Below, in pieces: positions 7,723 to 16,493 of a DNA stretch of 64,000 nucleotides; position 1 is the stretch's first letter, and the number at the start of each line of letters is the position of its first letter. Under the pieces are notes generated by a model, which was given only the letters and a program-made list of their open reading frames with translations, ran no database searches and was not told where the DNA came from. The position numbers were made by a program, and so were the translations under genes. The DNA is from Pseudoalteromonas luteoviolacea S2607 (GTDB lineage: Bacteria > Pseudomonadota > Gammaproteobacteria > Enterobacterales > Alteromonadaceae): the NCBI RefSeq assembly GCF_001625575.1, contig NZ_AUXV01000001.1, forward strand, positions 124,001-188,000, given 5' to 3'.

Positions 7723-9051
7723 TCATAAGCATTCGTTAGTCCATCTTCTAGAGTAATCATTTATTGAATCGTAATTATCGAATTTTAAATCTACAGGCAC
7801 ATCGAATTGTGCAGCTAGTTCGTTAAACCTATCAGATATAGACACATATGCAATTCGATAGCATGCTCTTCTTATTCTGACGGAGGACAAGTTGTTCTTA
7901 CCAAAATATTTCTCAATTGCGTAAATTGCTTCGCTTGTATGAGTAACGAGTTCTCGAAGCTGTCGATTTTCTGCTCTTAATGTAGTTAGTTCTCCGTTTG
8001 CCTGCCTGTATAATTCGTTTGCAATTTTTGCATCGTTTTGTGCCGCGGTCTCGTTTGCTGTCGTCGTTTTATAGTTCTGCTCTAAATCTTTCGCATAATC
8101 TTCAAAATATTGTTTTTCCCCCCTTAGGCGACCAACTTCCTCACTTAAAGCTAATATCTTATTTGCTTGCTTTGTAGCTTCTTCAGCAGCGGCGGTGTTA
8201 GCATCACTCCTATAACTCGCAATAGAATCATTATACTCTTGCAGTTTATCTTGCATTGCTAGGCGATGTTCTTCGTCTGCTTTTTTTAGACTTTCTTTTA
8301 AATTAGATTTTTCACCAGCTAATGTTTCTATGTCGCGCTGTAAGTTGCCTATTTGGCGTTCAAGACGCTTATTGTCATTTTCGATACCTTCCAATTTTGC
8401 CAATCTGTTTTCAGCTGTGTTAAGTTCACCTCTAGCAACTTTCAAATCAACTTTGATTGATTCCACCCTCTTCTCAGCCCAAATAGTAGTGAAACTACCG
8501 TATGTAGCGCTAGCCGCAAACACTAAACCAAATAAGATAGCAGTGTTTAGTGGTGATAGACGTGCAAAAAATCTAGAAATAACCGCTATGGGAAATCGCC
8601 AACCTGACGGCAACTCTTTTTCGATGCTTAACGTTGTATTACCAGATGCAGTAGATACGCTGTCAAGTTCGGTTGGCTTTGGTTCTATAGACTGCTCCTT
8701 TTCTTTGCTGTCTAGTACACTCCATTCAGAAAAAGGCTTAGCTGCACCTTCTATAAACCCTGTAACACCTCGCCGTGCGAAATACCCAAACGCTTGTAAC
8801 TTTGTTTTCTCAACATTGGTTTCTCCCCTCTGTGCTTCCAATTCGACTTTGAGTTGAGAAAGTTTATTGATCAGTTCGAGTTTCTCTTCTTTGTTGAGTT
8901 TTTCATATTTACTAAGCTCGGCTACATAGACACCGTAAGCGGCTTCTAACACGAGTTTTTGAGGTGCACTCGCTTTTGTCGGATCGTCCGCGAGGTTCGT
9001 ATCCGATACGCTGTACGTTTTTTTTGCGAATTGTTTTTTAGTGAGCGCCAC
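7723..9051 (-). CDS. Coiled-coil membrane protein, unknown function
   Basis: 442 residues. Residues 1-110 are a soluble helical region with a basic start; residues about 110-150 are a polar linker; one membrane segment lies at about 167-187 (LNTAILFGLVFAASATYG). Residues about 192-360 are a long coiled coil rich in E, K, Q and L, and the last 70 residues form a small domain with two cysteines (RRACYRIAY, TNECL). The start codon is GTG with AGGA 8 nt upstream. No family is recognised. The layout (cytoplasmic head, single TM, long rod) recalls structural or sensing proteins. It is isolated by more than 190 bp on each side. Confidence 0.6.
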   Translation of the reverse strand: MALTKKQFAKKTYSVSDTNLADDPTKASAPQKLVLEAAYGVYVAELSKYEKLNKEEKLELINKLSQLKVELEAQRGETNVEKTKLQAFGYFARRGVTGFIEGAAKPFSEWSVLDSKEKEQSIEPKPTELDSVSTASGNTTLSIEKELPSGWRFPIAVISRFFARLSPLNTAILFGLVFAASATYGSFTTIWAEKRVESIKVDLKVARGELNTAENRLAKLEGIENDNKRLERQIGNLQRDIETLAGEKSNLKESLKKADEEHRLAMQDKLQEYNDSIASYRSDANTAAAEEATKQANKILALSEEVGRLRGEKQYFEDYAKDLEQNYKTTTANETAAQNDAKIANELYRQANGELTTLRAENRQLRELVTHTSEAIYAIEKYFGKNNLSSVRIRRACYRIAYVSISDRFNELAAQFDVPVDLKFDNYDSINDYSRRWTNECL

Positions 9052-9592
9052 AGTTATTTTCCTATATTGTCTTAAATGGTATCTATGGTGTCTCAGAACT
9101 TACTTTCTTAAGCCAGCGACATTAGAATTATACAATATACTTACATATTACTAACCGATAAAAAAGAAATTGACAAACTAATGTATTATTAAAATTAACG
9201 AGTCTTTGACTTTAGTGGTTCTTGCTACCAATCAATATTCATACCGAAAAACAGTCCTTTCAGGGTTAAAGATAAGTGCATTTAAGAAAGTATTGAAAAA
9301 CATTTTCAGTAAAACGAGGAGTAACTGACGGACTGCTCCTTTGTCTCTAATCGCTGTTCAAGGGAATTGTGCGACTGAGTTCTAGGTGCTCAAAGCTACC
9401 TGTCAGATGAATTCTAAACTTATTAGTTAAAACTGTCAGGTCAGATATGAGCTACTACATGTCATATGAGGGTAAAAACAATCCTCCACACGACTAACAG
9501 CATATTTTAATACTAATTTTCAACATGCTTAGCACTTTGAAAAGCTGATCTTTACAGCAATATTATGGCCTGTATGTAGTCTCGTAAACTCG
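9052..9592. other. 541-bp gap without a gene
   Basis: No reading frame of note on either strand. CTGTCAG occurs twice (about 9402 and 9440), the same heptamer found in the hairpin at 7583, so short repeats flank the coiled-coil gene on both sides. I cannot assign a function. Confidence 0.35.
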
Positions 9593-9880
9593 CTATTCAA
9601 GCAAAAATGACAGACGTTCGTCACTTTTAGAAATTGCCAGCTCTGTAATTTCGGGTTTTACTACCCCCTCAATCACAAATGGGTCTTCAGCAATAATGCT
9701 TTCAAGCTCCATTTGGCCAACATTAATTGCTATTATTGCACCACCTCCGTTTGGCTTAATGCTGCCAGAGAGAATAAAAACCCCTTTATCAAACCAAGTC
9801 TGCAACCAAGTTTTGTGGCCTTCCATATAATTTTTCGCCAAAGATTTATTATCTGAAAACTTCAATTCAATTATAAACAA
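9593..9880 (-). CDS. YciI-like protein
   Basis: 95 residues fitting the YCII-related family: an alpha-beta ferredoxin-like fold with a histidine in EGHKTWLQ (residues 20-27), the central GVFILSGSIKPNGGGAIIA, and the EDPFVIEGV block (residues 65-73) that is typical of the family. YciI-like proteins are small, often dimeric, and some have weak hydrolase or dehalogenase-like chemistry; the role here is unknown. The start codon appears to be TTG, preceded by AAGGAG at 8 nt. No operon partner; a decayed GyrI-like gene lies upstream. Confidence 0.75.
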   Translation of the reverse strand: MFIIELKFSDNKSLAKNYMEGHKTWLQTWFDKGVFILSGSIKPNGGGAIIAINVGQMELESIIAEDPFVIEGVVKPEITELAISKSDERLSFLLE

Positions 9881-9999
9881 GTGTTTGCTCCTTCAATTAA
9901 CATCTAAGTCTTTGTGATTTGCTTTATTTATAATATAAAACTTCGCTCAACAGCCATCGCGAATTAACTTTATAAAGCCTCTAAATGGATTTATTCAAC

Positions 10000-10347
10000 T
10001 TAAAACCTCAATACCGTGTTTAATTTATCTGCTGAAACCTTTCTCACATCCGAGAGGTAAACCTCTCTATGCACATTAGACACTCTCACCACTCCATTCT
10101 GATTTGCAATCGCTTTCATGATTTCAAAAGCTTCATGCTGGTCTTCAAAAGGGACTATGTGAAGCATTTGAATACACTTTTCATCACCATAGATTCAAAC
10201 CGTATTAGATCTCGTAATGGGGTTGGCAGGACTTCCTGTGCTACGTACAGTAATAAAACTAAACTCTGTTACGTCAATAATGACCGGCTTTCGTTTAGGG
10301 ATATACAGTTCTTTTTCCTTTTGACGCCATTCGTACTTCTCTGGCAT
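10000..10347 (-). pseudogene. GyrI-like small-molecule-binding protein, internally deleted
   Basis: Read in one frame from the ATG at 10347, the first 50 codons encode MPEKYEWRQKEKELYIPKRK and a following KPVIIDVTEFSFITV block, the start of GyrI-like (AraC effector-binding) proteins. A TGA at 10195-10197 interrupts it. The same frame then continues with CIQMLHIVPFEDQHEAFEIM and REVYLSDVRKVSADKLNTVL up to TAA at 10000, the normal end of that family. Intact members are about 200 residues; here the total is 115, so roughly 90 central residues are missing. The gene is therefore a relic with an internal deletion plus a stop. The opposite-strand frame at 10069-10407 is its shadow. Confidence 0.75.
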
Positions 10348-10473
10348 AGTCGTCCCTTTATGTTTGATGTATTCAGATACACTGATAGCATCAGATTTTC
10401 TAATTAACCCTTCTAGAAATGATGCAAAGAAGCTCTTATTACATTAATTTTCACAGCTTTATTGCTGACTAAG

Positions 10474-10959
10474 CTATTTTCTCGTAAACATCATTTTCCA
10501 GTTGGTTTCCCAAGTTTCACCATGATCTTTCGAAAATGCCTGTTCCCATGTAGGTATTTCTGGGTTTGTTGCATTCCAAATAAAACGAACTTTAATTGGC
10601 TGGTCATTGAAAGTATCGTCCGCAAAAAACTGCCCGACTTTCTCATTAAATGTGCCAACGACAGGTGTGTCCATCGACGTGGGGGTTCTGCCATCTATCC
10701 ACCAAATAGACCACTCTCTTGTTTGCGCATTGTAGGAGCGTATTGCCTTAGCTCGAATTGATGCTTCAGGAAAGTGAAGATGGTTGTCTTCAATGTTACC
10801 AAACCCGCCAAGCGTTTTAACCGTGGCTGACTCTCCATTAAACTCGTACCACTCATCGCTATCACTTAAAATCTCTTTTAAACGACTATGTCTTACGTTC
10901 CACTCACCTATAATAAAATCAAAGTCTTGTGGAGCATCTAGCTCTAATTCGAGTAACAT
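10474..10959 (-). CDS. Conserved hypothetical protein (lipocalin-like fold suspected)
   Basis: 161 residues, cytoplasmic. The opening FDFIIGEWNVRHSRLKE and later SIWWIDGRTP and WEQAFSKDHGETWETNW blocks belong to a widespread but uncharacterised family. The strand-rich pattern with GEWxxxH near the start resembles THAP4/nitrobindin-like and DUF1579-like barrels that bind small ligands, but this is inference. AAAAGGACAGGAT precedes the ATG. It is a single gene, upstream of the broken GyrI-like gene on the same strand. Confidence 0.65.
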   Translation of the reverse strand: MLLELELDAPQDFDFIIGEWNVRHSRLKEILSDSDEWYEFNGESATVKTLGGFGNIEDNHLHFPEASIRAKAIRSYNAQTREWSIWWIDGRTPTSMDTPVVGTFNEKVGQFFADDTFNDQPIKVRFIWNATNPEIPTWEQAFSKDHGETWETNWKMMFTRK

Positions 10960-11124
10960 ATCCTGTCCTTTTAACTTTTAATTTCCACCAATACCTTAGC
11001 ACAACAACTGTATAAATAAACAGTTAAAGTTAAATAAATGAGGATATGCTACAAAGAATAAAGCATATTGATTTGGCGAGGTTGTGACAAAAGCTGCATT
11101 CAACACAGCCCTTGAATTGATGGA

Positions 11125-11838
11125 TCATGGAATTTTTACGATTTCATCTCTAAAGGCCATAGGATGATTATCCGTGCTTTTAAGTTTGTCCGCTTCTATG
11201 TTGATAAACTGAGTTTGTGCGATACTGTATTCATCCACCTTCGCCGTTGGTTTGAACCAAGTAACATTGCAATTAAAGGATCCCGGGCATGCTTGGTCTA
11301 CCCAGTTGGAAAACTCTGCGACTTTCGCTTTACCATTCGCAGTGGTACTTGCATCATCATGTGCAGCTTTCATCCTATTAAAAAGATATGGCGGCGTCGT
11401 ATAAAATTCAGGTTGTACTTCATAATAGCAGTAGTAACCGTTTGAAACGCCTTGCTTAATAGGCACCTCGACTGAATGTAAATGGCTGTCCGACGATGAG
11501 TTATTGGCTCGTTGGCTACCGAGAAACATATTTGAGGCGTCACTTGGGCCGTGAAGAACCCCGTTAATTTGATGCATTCTGGTAAGCTTTGTACTAGAGG
11601 TACTTGATGCATTTGGGTCGATTAGCCCTTTATAAGGAACCCATTTCTTCAAATCTTTGAGATCAGCTGGGCTAGATTGCTTTTTCGTACTCGAAATAAA
11701 AACATTGTTGCTTTGTGCCGTATTGGTAAGACTGTTTATACTTCCGGAGGATACCTTGTTTGCTGTTAGTTTTTTTGTTACTGGTGTAATAAGAGACCAG
11801 TTTATCGAAGTGGGATCAACCACTTTATTCGCCATCAT
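11125..11838 (-). CDS. Orphan toxin-like nuclease-related protein
   Basis: About 238 residues from the ATG at 11838, which has AAAAGG 9 nt upstream; a longer TTG start at 11856 is possible. No signal peptide or membrane segment. The first 100 residues are polar, serine- and lysine-rich. The core TRMHQINGVLHGPSDASNMF followed by LGSQRANNSS and VEVPIKQGV resembles the DNA/RNA non-specific endonuclease-like toxin domains of polymorphic and contractile-injection-delivered effectors, which carry HxxNxxLGGPG then NLxxGxxxxN. The histidine in MHQIN would be catalytic. No immunity gene or secretion apparatus is adjacent. The assignment is tentative. Confidence 0.45.
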   Translation of the reverse strand: MMANKVVDPTSINWSLITPVTKKLTANKVSSGSINSLTNTAQSNNVFISSTKKQSSPADLKDLKKWVPYKGLIDPNASSTSSTKLTRMHQINGVLHGPSDASNMFLGSQRANNSSSDSHLHSVEVPIKQGVSNGYYCYYEVQPEFYTTPPYLFNRMKAAHDDASTTANGKAKVAEFSNWVDQACPGSFNCNVTWFKPTAKVDEYSIAQTQFINIEADKLKSTDNHPMAFRDEIVKIP

Positions 11839-11945
11839 ATTCAGCTGCCTTTTCAAGTTTTAAAATTTCTTTTAAATACTGCCAAGAAGACGAATTTTAA
11901 ACGCATCTGTGAATCTAAATCGGCTCAAAAGCTATGTACCTACGG

Positions 11946-13673
11946 CTATGGCATTTGTTTTTCCTGATTGACGAGCTGATTCAAGACGTTAAACATTTCA
12001 TACATTGCAACTGGTTTACCAATATGATTTACAAAACCTAAGCTTTTGTAATGCTCTATATCCTGAGGCATTACGTTGGCAGTCAAGGCTATGACAGGAA
12101 CACTCGGATCAAGTTTTTGGATTAGTGAAAAAGCCTCAATCCCATCCATTTCAGGCATTTGAATGTCCATCAATACAATGTCATAAACGCTGGCTTCAAA
12201 CGCTTGTACCGCCAATCTACCATTTTCGACTAACTTTACCTGTGCGCCTGTTTTTTCAAACATCTTTTTGATAACAATTTGGTTTATTTCATTGTCCTCT
12301 GCGATGAGGATTTTAATCTCAGAAAAGTTGGGGAGCATGTCTTTGCTCGCCTCTTTTTCAACACTTGGCAGCGCTGCTTTTTGCAATGGCAAAGTTACAC
12401 TAACACAGGTTCCTTGACCTTCCACACTCTCAAGACGTAACTCCCCTGCCATTAACCTCACTAAACTGGCTGTGATGGCTAAGCCTAATCCAGTACCGCC
12501 ATACTTGCGCGTTGTGGAAGAATCGGCCTGTTTAAAGCGCTCAAAAATTGAATCTTGAGTTTCTTGTGCCATCCCAATACCAGAGTCAATAACATCTATA
12601 TGCAGGGCGCATGTTTCACCATTGTGTTTTGTTTTCACCTCAACTTGAACGCCACCAACTTCCGTGAATTTGATAGCGTTTGATATCAAGTTAAGCAAAA
12701 TCTGCCTGACTCGCACAGCGTCACCAAGCCACCCTCGGGTTAACGCCATCTCAAACTGTGCCTCGAGTGAAATCGACTTTTTCAGCGCATCACCTTTTAA
12801 ATCCGAAATCACTGACTCTACAGTATCGTGTATAGAAAAAGGAGCTGCTTCTAACTCCATCTTATGGGCTTCAATCTTTGAGAAATCCAAAATATCATTA
12901 ATGACGGTAAGCAAAGACTGTGCAGAATACACAGCCTTAGAAACTAAATGCTTTGACTCACTATTAAGCTTTTCTTGCTCAAGCACTTGTAACGCACCTA
13001 ATATGCCATTCATTGGTGTTCGGATCTCATGACTCATATTCGCTAAGAATTCACTTTTGGCGTTAGAAGCTTGCTCAGCCTTTATTTTTGCCTCCGTCAA
13101 AGCTTCATTTTTTTGTCGCATTTCATCCCGAGAACGCTTAATTTGTCCAGCATACTTTCGATTAAAAAACCCGACATTACAACAGTATAGATAAACACTT
13201 ACAGCCGCGACGATTTTGGTAAGAAGTGGAGACTGGTCAACAAACTCAAACCCAAGTAATAAGCCGCCTGTTATACACCCTAATAACAGCATAGCGGTGC
13301 ACATGTAGTACCTTTTAATGCCTCCTAGGATTAAGCTATTTAGTGAGTTTACAATTAACAGTGCGAACACCACCCAAATTTGAAATCCAGTGGCTGCACA
13401 CCAGACCCCGTAAAACAACGCATCAAGGTACAAGTTTATGTATTCAGCCCCCATGCGCTCTGATGCAAGCTTGCTATGCAAACGTGCCAAGTGGGGCCAA
13501 AGGGCACAGTTCAAAAAAATAAAACCAATAGTGGTTAACGTGAGGTCGTTATACAGTGCCCCAATGAGCATCACCGCCATTAGCACACATCCGATAATAC
13601 GGGGCGCATAATTCAGTTTGCCAAGAGATGGTTTGTGTTTTGATGTATCATTTGTGTGTTGAGCAGACGTCAT
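11946..13673 (-). CDS. Hybrid sensor histidine kinase/response regulator with MASE2-like sensor
   Basis: 575 residues. Residues about 22-175 hold five or six membrane segments starting YAPRIIGCVLMAVMLIGALY, closely like the MASE2 membrane sensor usually fused to cyclases. A short coiled coil leads to HisKA with phospho-acceptor His215 (ANMSHEIRTPMNG), then HATPase_c (N box NLISNAIKFTE, G boxes DSGIGM and GGTGLGLAI), then a receiver domain with Asp503 (LMDIQMPEMDG) and the lysine in GKP. All catalytic residues are present. No output domain or separate Hpt gene is nearby, so the phosphate must go to a partner elsewhere. The signal sensed is unknown. Confidence 0.9.
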   Translation of the reverse strand: MTSAQHTNDTSKHKPSLGKLNYAPRIIGCVLMAVMLIGALYNDLTLTTIGFIFLNCALWPHLARLHSKLASERMGAEYINLYLDALFYGVWCAATGFQIWVVFALLIVNSLNSLILGGIKRYYMCTAMLLLGCITGGLLLGFEFVDQSPLLTKIVAAVSVYLYCCNVGFFNRKYAGQIKRSRDEMRQKNEALTEAKIKAEQASNAKSEFLANMSHEIRTPMNGILGALQVLEQEKLNSESKHLVSKAVYSAQSLLTVINDILDFSKIEAHKMELEAAPFSIHDTVESVISDLKGDALKKSISLEAQFEMALTRGWLGDAVRVRQILLNLISNAIKFTEVGGVQVEVKTKHNGETCALHIDVIDSGIGMAQETQDSIFERFKQADSSTTRKYGGTGLGLAITASLVRLMAGELRLESVEGQGTCVSVTLPLQKAALPSVEKEASKDMLPNFSEIKILIAEDNEINQIVIKKMFEKTGAQVKLVENGRLAVQAFEASVYDIVLMDIQMPEMDGIEAFSLIQKLDPSVPVIALTANVMPQDIEHYKSLGFVNHIGKPVAMYEMFNVLNQLVNQEKQMP

Positions 13674-14011
13674 GTCAAATACGTAAATCCAAGCGCAGCT
13701 ATCCTCTTAACTTTATACACTAAAAAACACTTTTTTATTTGTTTTTTAACCCAATAAGTTAAAAAAATGCAACCATATGTACTTTCAACACAATCAGTGC
13801 TTAGTTCAATATGCACATTGCTCCGCAAACCTAGTTTCAATACCCGTTGTTATGCTTACCTTAAAGCGGGTTGAGATATAAAAGGCTTTTTATTGATATA
13901 ATGACATGAGTAATCTATTTCCAAGGCCCAATTTTTAACTTGCCCTATCATTCATTGAAAAATCAAAAGCGCTAGACTTGCATACATCCAGCGCTAGAAG
14001 TAACACGATGA

Positions 14012-14902
14012 TTAAATTTTAGGCCTGAGACTTTCTATCACTTGAGCATCTACCCAATAGCTTTTCCCAACCCAGTTTTGACTACCATCCTCTTTAACCT
14101 GCCAGTCACCTCGAGAGAAAAACAAATACTTTCCATCATGAGTCACTCGAGGGGAACTTTCATTCAAGTCAGTATTTATCAATGGCCCCATGTTTACGGC
14201 AGGTAGCCACACACCTTGCTTGCTTTTAAAGCTGATGTAAATGTCTGACTTTCCATGCCCATCGCCGCGCACAACATCCCACATTAGATACGACTCATCT
14301 GGTGCAATGTAAGGATGAGCAATCCATTCGCCCTGATTGATTTGCTCGCCAAGTTTGATTGGATTTTGATGCTTCCCATTGACCATACGTGAATAGCCTA
14401 TGTTTCCTTTCCCTTTGTCTTCTTTTTTATAAAATGGAAAAAAGTAAGTACCTTGCGCTGAAATAGAGATGCCGTGTCCTTGCTCTTTTAAAAACGAGCC
14501 TTGCTTTTTTGGCTTAGACCACCCAGTTTTTGTTTTACTTCTAAACCATTTACCTCCATACATCATGCTGCCATCTAAAGAAAATTGTGGCCATCTAATA
14601 TCGGTTTCAGATGCCTCTCCCCAGTGGCCATTTTCAAATCGAATCACAAAAAATACGCGTTCTTTGTATTTGCCATTTTTCCTTGTGAAATAAAATTCCT
14701 TCATATCTGGTGAAAATGTACCACCTTCAAATCGGCCATCTGGTGACACTACTTTGGGGTCAAAGAGCTTAGGGATTAACCCTGGTGGCGTTTCTCCAAA
14801 ATAATGCTGTTCGGTTACTGCTGAAGTTTGTTGAGCAAATGTATTGCCACTCACACTCATAGCAGACAGTAGCAAACAAGCTGACATATAAATACGATTC
14901 AT
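14012..14902 (-). CDS. Secreted PD40/TolB-type beta-propeller protein
   Basis: 296 residues. Residues 1-23 are a Sec signal peptide ending NTFA/QQ. The rest has repeated blades of the WD40-like/PD40 type, for example GGTFSPDMKEFYFTRKNGKY, IAPDESYLMWDVV and VTHDGKYLFFSRGDW. Such propellers occur in TolB and in periplasmic binding or scaffold proteins. No catalytic domain is fused. It is monocistronic and followed by a pause in coding of 340 bp on the downstream side. Function is unknown beyond the fold. Confidence 0.7.
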   Translation of the reverse strand: MNRIYMSACLLLSAMSVSGNTFAQQTSAVTEQHYFGETPPGLIPKLFDPKVVSPDGRFEGGTFSPDMKEFYFTRKNGKYKERVFFVIRFENGHWGEASETDIRWPQFSLDGSMMYGGKWFRSKTKTGWSKPKKQGSFLKEQGHGISISAQGTYFFPFYKKEDKGKGNIGYSRMVNGKHQNPIKLGEQINQGEWIAHPYIAPDESYLMWDVVRGDGHGKSDIYISFKSKQGVWLPAVNMGPLINTDLNESSPRVTHDGKYLFFSRGDWQVKEDGSQNWVGKSYWVDAQVIESLRPKI

Positions 14903-15414
14903 AGTTCACCTTAATTATTTAAATCAATGAGTTAATTTTTTTACTTGTATGACACTGAGGTCAAAACCTAATCTAAACGCTGCCGATGAAAAAAACCTGA
15001 CGTCATAATGATTTTGAAGTGATTTGAACATGACGACGTAATGAGACTTTTAAAGTCACTTTAAAACAGAAAAATTATTTTGGTACTGTATGAAAGTCGT
15101 AAGTGGAAAAGTTTGATAGAAATAAAATTATATCGATATAAGTCAAATGTTTAACATTATTCGCTATGAAACCTATGTTCTATGTCCAATGATAAGGTGG
15201 GACAATGGGTTGCAGTGAACGCACTTTTACAGGCGAGCTTGTTCAATCGAACCAGATAATCGAACTAGATAGCGCGCCCTCTGAACGACTATAACTAGTT
15301 TAGCTATACCACAACACACTGCACTTCATCGACTCGTTACTCAGAGTGAGTCAATTCAGACCGAGTCAAGTCAGACCGGACCCAGTGTGTTGCGTGTTAT
15401 AACAGTAATGTCGA
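14903..15414. other. 512-bp gap with repeats
   Basis: No gene is visible. The right-hand end contains an inverted repeat enclosing a tandem 15-mer (see 15312-15392). The left part is AT-rich and includes several short T/A runs, and should contain the promoter of the beta-propeller gene. Confidence 0.4.
15312..15392. repeat. Inverted repeat enclosing a tandem 15-bp repeat
   Basis: CAACACACTG (15312-15321) and CAGTGTGTTG (15383-15392) are perfect inverted copies 61 bp apart. Between them GAGTCAATTCAGACC (15348-15362) is followed directly by GAGTCAAGTCAGACC (15363-15377), a tandem pair differing at one position. It lies just beyond the end of the minus-strand membrane protein gene. Confidence 0.6.
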
Positions 15415-15762
15415 CTAAGCACCCGTTAAATCAAAAATATATGAAACATGTACGCCATAGAAAATACAAGGCGTTAAAATCACACTGGCAAAAATGAATG
15501 CCTTAGTCAGTTGTTTGTTATTCTTTTCTCTAACCATCTTGAGCCCAAAAGCAGCAATAATGAGCAGCGGTAGCAAATAGTGAATTCTAATTAAGGGCAT
15601 TAAAACAAACAGTCGCTTAACTTCTACAGACATTGTTAAATCATAGGCCTCTATCATCATAGGAGCCCCAACAAAAACACCAATAACCAACGTGGTGATA
15701 TATAAAACGATTAAGAACCACCAAGGTGTGGATTCTATAAATTTGATCATATGTATGTGCAC
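15415..15762 (-). CDS. Small membrane protein, unknown
   Basis: 115 residues with four hydrophobic segments: WWFLIVLYITTLVIGVFVGA, a shorter one at about 50-72 (LFVLMPLIRIHYLLPLLIIA), and two near the C-terminus (KAFIFASVILTPCIFYGVH). The longest start is GTG at 15762, with AGG 6 nt upstream; the ATG at 15750 has no ribosome binding site, so GTG is preferred. No family is recognised. The gene stands alone in an AT-rich area. Confidence 0.55.
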   Translation of the reverse strand: MHIHMIKFIESTPWWFLIVLYITTLVIGVFVGAPMMIEAYDLTMSVEVKRLFVLMPLIRIHYLLPLLIIAAFGLKMVREKNNKQLTKAFIFASVILTPCIFYGVHVSYIFDLTGA

Positions 15763-15948
15763 TTAGCGCCTAAAAACAAGGCTTTTGAATGCTTGGCTAA
15801 AACAAAATTGGAATGAGCGTCAGCCAAGCTTTAGACGCACCATTCATAACTTCCTTAATATTTTACAACTTTTGATAGCGCAAAATATAGCAATTAATTT
15901 GCCACTTGAGATAAACAGCTAAGCACACTAGTAATTTTTGATTGAGTT

Positions 15949-16296
15949 TTATGTCCCACAGGGGCTGCAAACAGCCCAAGAATTACAAAACCCACCAATA
16001 TTAGAGACGATATTGCTCAATCGTTTTTGTTCTGCAGCAACGAACTCGTGAGTTACATTACTGTTCACGATAATCAATACATGACCTGGCAACTCATCTT
16101 CTTCGTTTGGCTCAACATAACTAGCCTGCGGCAAAATACTGGAAATTTCTGTTTGCTGCTTTTGAGTTAGTGGCCACGCGTCAAACTCTACATAAAATTC
16201 AATGTTATGCGCAGTATCAAAGTCAAAGTCTCTTTCAGCCAAAATACGCAACATATCGCCATCAGCATCCAAAGGCCAAGTCATTGTTTCAATCAT
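15949..16296 (-). CDS. RraB-like protein (RNase E inhibitor family)
   Basis: 115 residues. The opening TWPLDADGDMLRILAERDFDF and the following NIEFYVEFDAWP match the ribonuclease E inhibitor RraB family, which begins with a P-x-D-x-DG...L motif and an acidic strand. RraB of E. coli binds the RNase E scaffold and changes RNA decay; this is a diverged paralogue, so RNase E binding is not assured. The C-terminus FCNSWAVCSPCGT has three cysteines, an unusual feature that could bind metal. It lies downstream of the ion channel gene but a strong terminator separates them. Confidence 0.7.
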   Translation of the reverse strand: MIETMTWPLDADGDMLRILAERDFDFDTAHNIEFYVEFDAWPLTQKQQTEISSILPQASYVEPNEEDELPGHVLIIVNSNVTHEFVAAEQKRLSNIVSNIGGFCNSWAVCSPCGT

Positions 16297-16444
16297 AGGT
16301 CTCTTCTTAAAAAATTTTGTCTACATTACTAGTCGTATGAAGGGACGATAGATTTACTTATTTTTTATCATTACTCGGGAGAGTTTGGGGTTTGCGACAC
16401 TAAACGTGCCCTGTGGACAACGTGCTTAGGGTTGATAGAAACAA

Positions 16445-16477
16445 ATTTAAAGTCGCGCCTAGTGCGCGACTTTAAAT
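16445..16477 (-). terminator. Strong terminator of the ion channel gene
   Basis: A perfect 14-bp stem (ATTTAAAGTCGCGC with GCGCGACTTTAAAT) and 5-nt loop lies 17 bp beyond the stop codon of the minus-strand channel gene; TTTGTTTC follows on that strand. Confidence 0.85.
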
Positions 16478-16493
16478 GACATTACACCGTTAT

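Noticed and set aside
10069..10407. 112-codon plus-strand reading frame
   Set aside because: It is the antisense of the degraded GyrI-like gene, whose two conserved halves read on the minus strand; the plus-strand translation has no family character.
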